Source: JBBQSN01 sp038213835 (GTDB taxonomy: Bacteria > Actinomycetota > Actinomycetes > Actinomycetales > CAWJMD01). From it: a DNA stretch of 9,124 nt. Position 1 is the stretch's first letter, and every line of letters begins with the position of its first letter. Location of the stretch: positions 1-9,124 of the forward strand of contig JBBQSN010000142.1 in assembly GCA_038213835.1 (NCBI GenBank). The letters are read 5' to 3'. The translations under genes were made by a program, and so were the position numbers. Below the pieces are notes generated by a model. That model had not been told where the DNA came from and searched no databases. It saw only the letters and a program-made list of their open reading frames with translations. Shown here in pieces: positions 6,179-9,124 of this stretch.

Positions 6179-7045
6179 TCAGCCGAGCCCGCACCGGGTC
6201 AGCAACGAGTCGAGCATGACGGACCGGGCGCGCTCGGGAGGCTGCACCGTGACCGTCGCTGCCTCACCACCGTCGACCCCGATCCGGACGCGGAAGGCGA
6301 AGCCCCGGTGCGGCAGTCCCTCGCTGACGGCATGGGCGTCGCACCGGGTGGGAGACAGGGAGATGGCCAGCTCGAGCACCTCCTCGGGTCCGACATCGAT
6401 CGGGAACGGGTCGGGGCCCGGCGGCTGGGGGACGGTCGGGGTGAACAGGACGGTGCTGTCGACGCCGACCAGCGTCGCGGTGTGACCGGCGGGTACCGGT
6501 CCCACCCGGAGCGACCCTGTCGAGACGAGCGACGAGCCGGTCCCCTGCGGCGACCACTCCTCGCTCCACGTCATGGGCACCAGCTCGGTGACGGCCGCCG
6601 CGTTGCACTCGGTGCTGTGCAGCCTGGCGAGAGCTCCGTTGGTGTCCGGAGCCTCCAGCGACACCGGTTGGTCCAGCCCGGTCACGGTCAGGGTGACCAT
6701 CACGGACCCCCCGGTCGAGGTGGCGGCGCAGTCCGTCTCGCCGAGCGGGACGGGCAGGTCGAGGCCGCTCCCGGGCCGGGTGCTGGTCTCGAGGTCACGG
6801 CGTGGCTCTGCGGCGAAGCCCGGGACGACAGCGCTGATCGCACCGAGCCGCAGGGGCGCACCCGACTCCTGGCGCACCTTGATCTGGATGCGTCGGGCGT
6901 GGACGTCGCGGCCGTTCTGCGACACGGTGGCCGACAGGGTCGAGGAGGCCGCCAGGACCGCGGCCTCGGGCGGGTCGTCACCCCCGACGGGTGAGCAGGA
7001 CGCCAGCACGAGCACCGCCAGACCCAGGGTGGCTGCGTGGCGCAT
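6179..7045 (-). CDS. Secreted lipoprotein with two similar Cys-paired domains, function unknown
   Basis: I do not recognise this family. The 288-residue product has a short signal with lipobox LASC (Cys17), so it should be anchored to the outer face of the membrane. The remainder is rich in Val, Thr, Gly and Pro, with alternating strand-like segments. Four further cysteines fall in two pairs: 106 and 147, then 235 and 285. Each first Cys follows a hydrophobic strand plus a short turn (LPVPLGETDC; LAISLSPTRC), and each second Cys follows an LxS-like helix end (LHSTEC; LLTRC). This looks like two copies of one Ig-like domain, each with a disulphide. The ATG at 7045 is preceded by TAGGAT 6 nt upstream and no ribosome site. 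It converges with the M23 remnant (34 nt apart) and lies 70 nt downstream of the YbjN-like gene in the same direction. Confidence 0.85.
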   Translation of the reverse strand: MRHAATLGLAVLVLASCSPVGGDDPPEAAVLAASSTLSATVSQNGRDVHARRIQIKVRQESGAPLRLGAISAVVPGFAAEPRRDLETSTRPGSGLDLPVPLGETDCAATSTGGSVMVTLTVTGLDQPVSLEAPDTNGALARLHSTECNAAAVTELVPMTWSEEWSPQGTGSSLVSTGSLRVGPVPAGHTATLVGVDSTVLFTPTVPQPPGPDPFPIDVGPEEVLELAISLSPTRCDAHAVSEGLPHRGFAFRVRIGVDGGEAATVTVQPPERARSVMLDSLLTRCGLG

Positions 7046-7051
7046 CTCAGG

Positions 7052-7057
7052 ATCCTA
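7052..7057 (-). promoter_or_regulatory. Candidate -10 element for the 288-residue lipoprotein gene, leaderless arrangement
   Basis: TAGGAT on the minus strand, a good TANNNT match, ends 6 nt before the ATG at 7045. A weak -35 (TCGGAC) lies 18 nt further upstream. This suggests the lipoprotein has its own promoter and is not simply the end of the mshA operon. Confidence 0.55.
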
Positions 7058-7115
7058 CCGAACGGGCCCACGCCCGTCCGACGATCTTTCCCGTCGCGCG
7101 GGGCTCAGGATCGGG

Positions 7116-7652
7116 TCATCGCTCGAGCAGGTGCCGGAAGGCGTCCAGGTTGCTGGTGGACTCGCCCCGCGAGACCCGCCACGCCCACTCCTTGCGCATG
7201 GCGGACAGGAACCCCAGCGCCAGCAGCTCGTTGAAGGACCCGTCGGCCACCTCGAGCACCTCGCCGAGCAGTCCGTCGAGGGTGTCGACCGTGACGGCCG
7301 CGAGCGGCAGCCGTCCTCGGAGGTAGACGTCGCCGGAACGGTCGATCGCGAAGGCCACCTGGCGCAGCCGGGTGTTGCGTTCCAGCAGCCAGCGGTGCAC
7401 GCCGGCGTGGTTCTCGTCCGGGTTGCGCACCACGAAGGCGGACACCGAGAGCGAGTGGTCGCCGAGCAGCAGCGACACCGGCGTGCGCAGCTTGCGCTCC
7501 CCCGGCAGCTGCACGACGTACTCGCCGGGTCGGGTGCCGAGCTCGTGCTCGACCCGCGCCGGACCGTGCGGTCCGTTGGCGGGCTCGGCGACCGACGCCT
7601 CCGCCAGCCACGCCTCGACCTCGACCTTCGCCCGCTCGATGGCGACGCTCAC
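7116..7652 (-). CDS. YbjN-domain protein encoded next to mshA
   Basis: The 178-residue product belongs to the YbjN/sensory-transduction-like family, whose fold resembles type III secretion chaperones; its biochemical role is not established. Visible family features are an acidic N-terminal helix (about 5-20), a strand-rich region EYVVQLPGERKLRTPVSLLLGDHSLSVSAFVV (45-75, described by position), the RNPDENHAGVHRWLLERN segment (76-93), and a C-terminal helical part ending in AFRHLLER. It starts with GTG at 7652, overlapping the mshA stop as GTGA, so the two are cotranslated. The same pair occurs in M. tuberculosis (Rv0486-Rv0487), a persistent linkage that suggests some connection with MshA, but this is inference. 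No signal peptide or membrane segment is seen. Confidence 0.93.
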   Translation of the reverse strand: MSVAIERAKVEVEAWLAEASVAEPANGPHGPARVEHELGTRPGEYVVQLPGERKLRTPVSLLLGDHSLSVSAFVVRNPDENHAGVHRWLLERNTRLRQVAFAIDRSGDVYLRGRLPLAAVTVDTLDGLLGEVLEVADGSFNELLALGFLSAMRKEWAWRVSRGESTSNLDAFRHLLER

Positions 7653-9022
7653 GGGGAAACCTCGACCCCACCGACCGGAGCACCTTGCGGCACAGGCGAT
7701 CTCGGAAGCTCCAGACGAGCAAGACGCTCCGCACGCGCCCCGGCGTAGACGGCGAGAGTGGCGTCGACCGTGGCGTCCCAGCCGAACCGCAGCGACTGCT
7801 CCCGGGCCCCCTTGCGCAGCCGCACCATCCGGTCCGGGTCAGCGAGCAGGCCGCCGAGGACGCGGGCCCAGTCCGCCGGGTCGTGGCCGGCGACCAGCTC
7901 GCCCGAGACCCCGTGCGCCACAGCGGTCTCCAGCCCACCCACGCGCGCAGCGACGACCGGTGTCCCGCAGGCCTGGGCCTCGATCGCGACGAGGCCGAAG
8001 GACTCGCTGTGGCTCGGGACGACCACGAGGTCGGCAGCCCGGAACCACTGCGCCAGGACCTGTCTCGGAACGGGCGGCTCGAACCGCACGACGTCGGGCA
8101 CGCCGGGCACTGCCATCAGGCCGAGCCGGGTGGCGAGCTCCTGGAGCTCCTCCGGGCGGTCCAGGCCGCTGCCGCTCGGGCCGCCGAGCACCACCACGAC
8201 CAGCCGCGACCGCAGCGACGGCGACGAGCGCAGCAGGTGGGCCGCGGCCCGCACGAGCACGTCCGGTGCCTTGAGCGGCTGGATCCGTCCGGCGAACAGC
8301 AGGACGTGGGCGTCGGCGTCGAGCCCCAGCTGCGAGCGCGTGGCGGCGCGGGCCTCGTCGCCGGCCGGCGAGAACGTGTCCAGGTCGACGCCCGGCGGCA
8401 CCACCGCCACCCGCTCGCGCGGCGCCCCGTACAGGTCGACCAGCTCGGCGGCCTCGGCGTCGGTGCTGGCGATCAGCCGGTCGGCGGCGGCGACCACCTG
8501 CTCCTCGCCGATCTCGCGGCCGCTCGGCTCCGGGGTGTCGCCCTCGGCCAAGTGGGCGTTCTTCACCTTGGCCATCGTGTGCATGCTGTGCACCAGCGGG
8601 ACGTTCCACCGGTCGGCCACCAGCCAGCCCACCTGGCCCGAGAGCCAGTAGTGCGAGTGGACGACGTCGTAGAAGTCGGGGTCCTGCGCCGCCTCCGCGC
8701 GCATCACGCCAGCGGTGAACGCGCAGAGCTGGCCCGGCAGGTCGTTCTTGCCCAGCCCGGACAGCGGCCCGGCCACCACGTGCCGCACCGTCACCCCGGG
8801 GGCCAGCTCGACCACGGTACCGTCCAGGCCCGAGGTCAGCGACGACGTGGCGCGGGTGAACACCTCGACCTCGGTGCCGCGCTGGGCCAGCCGCTTCGCC
8901 AGCTCGACGACGTAGACGTTGAGACCACCCGCGTCGCCGGTGCCGGGCTGCTCGAGCGGGGAGGTGTGCACGGACAGCATGGCCACGCGCCTGGGGGTCG
9001 TGGCGTCCGGAGCAGGGCTCAC
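7649..9022 (-). CDS. mshA: D-inositol-3-phosphate glycosyltransferase (mycothiol synthesis)
   Basis: MshA transfers N-acetylglucosamine from UDP-GlcNAc to 1-L-myo-inositol 1-phosphate, the first committed step of mycothiol, the actinobacterial thiol buffer. The 457-residue product is a GT-B, GT4-family enzyme. Its N-terminal domain has VHTSPLEQPGTGDAGGLNVY (18-37), the inositol-phosphate side, and VHSHYWLSGQVGWL (121-134). The C-terminal UDP-sugar domain has GRIQPLKAPD with Arg246 and Lys251, GGPSGSGL, and the E-x7-E signature Glu340...Glu348 in SESFGLVAIEAQACGTPVVA. All key residues are present. The start is a GTG at 9022 with TAGCGT 6 nt upstream and no Shine-Dalgarno sequence. An internal ATG before LSVHTSP would remove the first strand. 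It overlaps the YbjN-like gene by 4 nt and heads that operon. Confidence 0.97.
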   Translation of the reverse strand: MSPAPDATTPRRVAMLSVHTSPLEQPGTGDAGGLNVYVVELAKRLAQRGTEVEVFTRATSSLTSGLDGTVVELAPGVTVRHVVAGPLSGLGKNDLPGQLCAFTAGVMRAEAAQDPDFYDVVHSHYWLSGQVGWLVADRWNVPLVHSMHTMAKVKNAHLAEGDTPEPSGREIGEEQVVAAADRLIASTDAEAAELVDLYGAPRERVAVVPPGVDLDTFSPAGDEARAATRSQLGLDADAHVLLFAGRIQPLKAPDVLVRAAAHLLRSSPSLRSRLVVVVLGGPSGSGLDRPEELQELATRLGLMAVPGVPDVVRFEPPVPRQVLAQWFRAADLVVVPSHSESFGLVAIEAQACGTPVVAARVGGLETAVAHGVSGELVAGHDPADWARVLGGLLADPDRMVRLRKGAREQSLRFGWDATVDATLAVYAGARAERLARLELPRSPVPQGAPVGGVEVSP

Positions 9023-9028
9023 CCGCCG

Positions 9029-9034
9029 ACGCTA
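9029..9034 (-). promoter_or_regulatory. Candidate mshA -10 element, leaderless arrangement
   Basis: TAGCGT on the minus strand fits TANNNT and ends 6 nt before the mshA GTG, predicting a transcript starting at the start codon. I find no convincing -35. It lies in the 74-nt spacer shared with the possible divergent gene starting at 9097. Confidence 0.5.
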
Positions 9035-9096
9035 ACCCAGCCCGTCGGGGCACGCCCACGCAGGGTCCGCGGTGGGTGGCACGCGATGATGGGGGC

Positions 9097-9124
9097 GTGC
9101 CAGCCACGTCCCGACCCGTGGGTA
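9097..9124 (+). CDS. Possible 5' end of a divergent gene, truncated by the window
   Basis: A GTG at 9097 opens VPATSRPVG to the window end. GATGAT at 9085-9090, an imperfect -10, lies 6 nt before it, the same spacing as the leaderless candidates elsewhere here. Nine codons are too few to name a product, and an overlapping ATG at 9086 opens another frame. It is listed only as a likely gene start facing away from mshA. Confidence 0.35.

Noticed and set aside
7839..9107. A 422-codon minus-strand frame overlapping mshA
   Set aside because: It is an Arg/Gly-rich out-of-frame reading of mshA, whose true frame contains the complete glycosyltransferase signature.
1..9124. Mobile elements, CRISPR arrays, tRNA or rRNA genes, riboswitches
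   Set aside because: I saw no transposase-like product, regularly spaced repeats, cloverleaf or conserved RNA motif. No gap without a gene exceeds 300 nt; the longest is 241 nt, between carD and lpqE.

Overview
The window is very GC-rich, densely coded DNA from an actinobacterium. Two genes argue strongly for that phylum: mshA (first step of mycothiol synthesis) and a CarD almost colinear with the mycobacterial protein. GTG starts are frequent, and several promoters look leaderless. The gene order resembles Nocardioidaceae-type genomes, but that family-level placement is inference from memory.

Layout, left to right. Positions 1-1106 (minus strand) carry carD followed by the 5' part of ispD, which runs off the left edge. 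Divergent from carD is a small lipoprotein gene, lpqE-like (1348-1842, plus). It converges on regX3-senX3 (1858-3719, minus), a two-component system whose genes overlap by 4 nt. A 169-nt control region separates senX3 from the divergent phoU (3889-4566, plus). That region holds a 25-bp perfect palindrome and PHO-box-like GTTCACC repeats. phoU converges on gpmA (4587-5330, minus). Next come an M23-type peptidase gene broken by one frameshift (5384-6144, plus), a previously unnamed two-domain lipoprotein (6179-7045, minus), and the overlapping pair mshA and a YbjN-like gene (7116-9022, minus). The first codons of another, divergent gene may begin at 9097.

The window joins two blocks that are far apart in Mycobacterium tuberculosis: ispD-carD-lpqE (Rv3582c-Rv3584) and mshA-Rv0487-...-gpm1-senX3-regX3 (Rv0486-Rv0491). 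Functionally it groups phosphate sensing (SenX3, RegX3, PhoU), central carbon metabolism (GpmA), thiol redox buffering (MshA), isoprenoid precursor synthesis (IspD) and control of RNA polymerase at promoters (CarD).

The genes are mostly housekeeping and I see no wholly new system, mobile element, CRISPR array or RNA gene. The points most worth a second look are the palindrome abutting the senX3 -10, the PHO-like repeats, a recurring TANNNT-N6/7-start-codon arrangement suggesting leaderless transcripts, the single-base break in the M23 gene, and the apparent internal duplication in the 288-residue lipoprotein.
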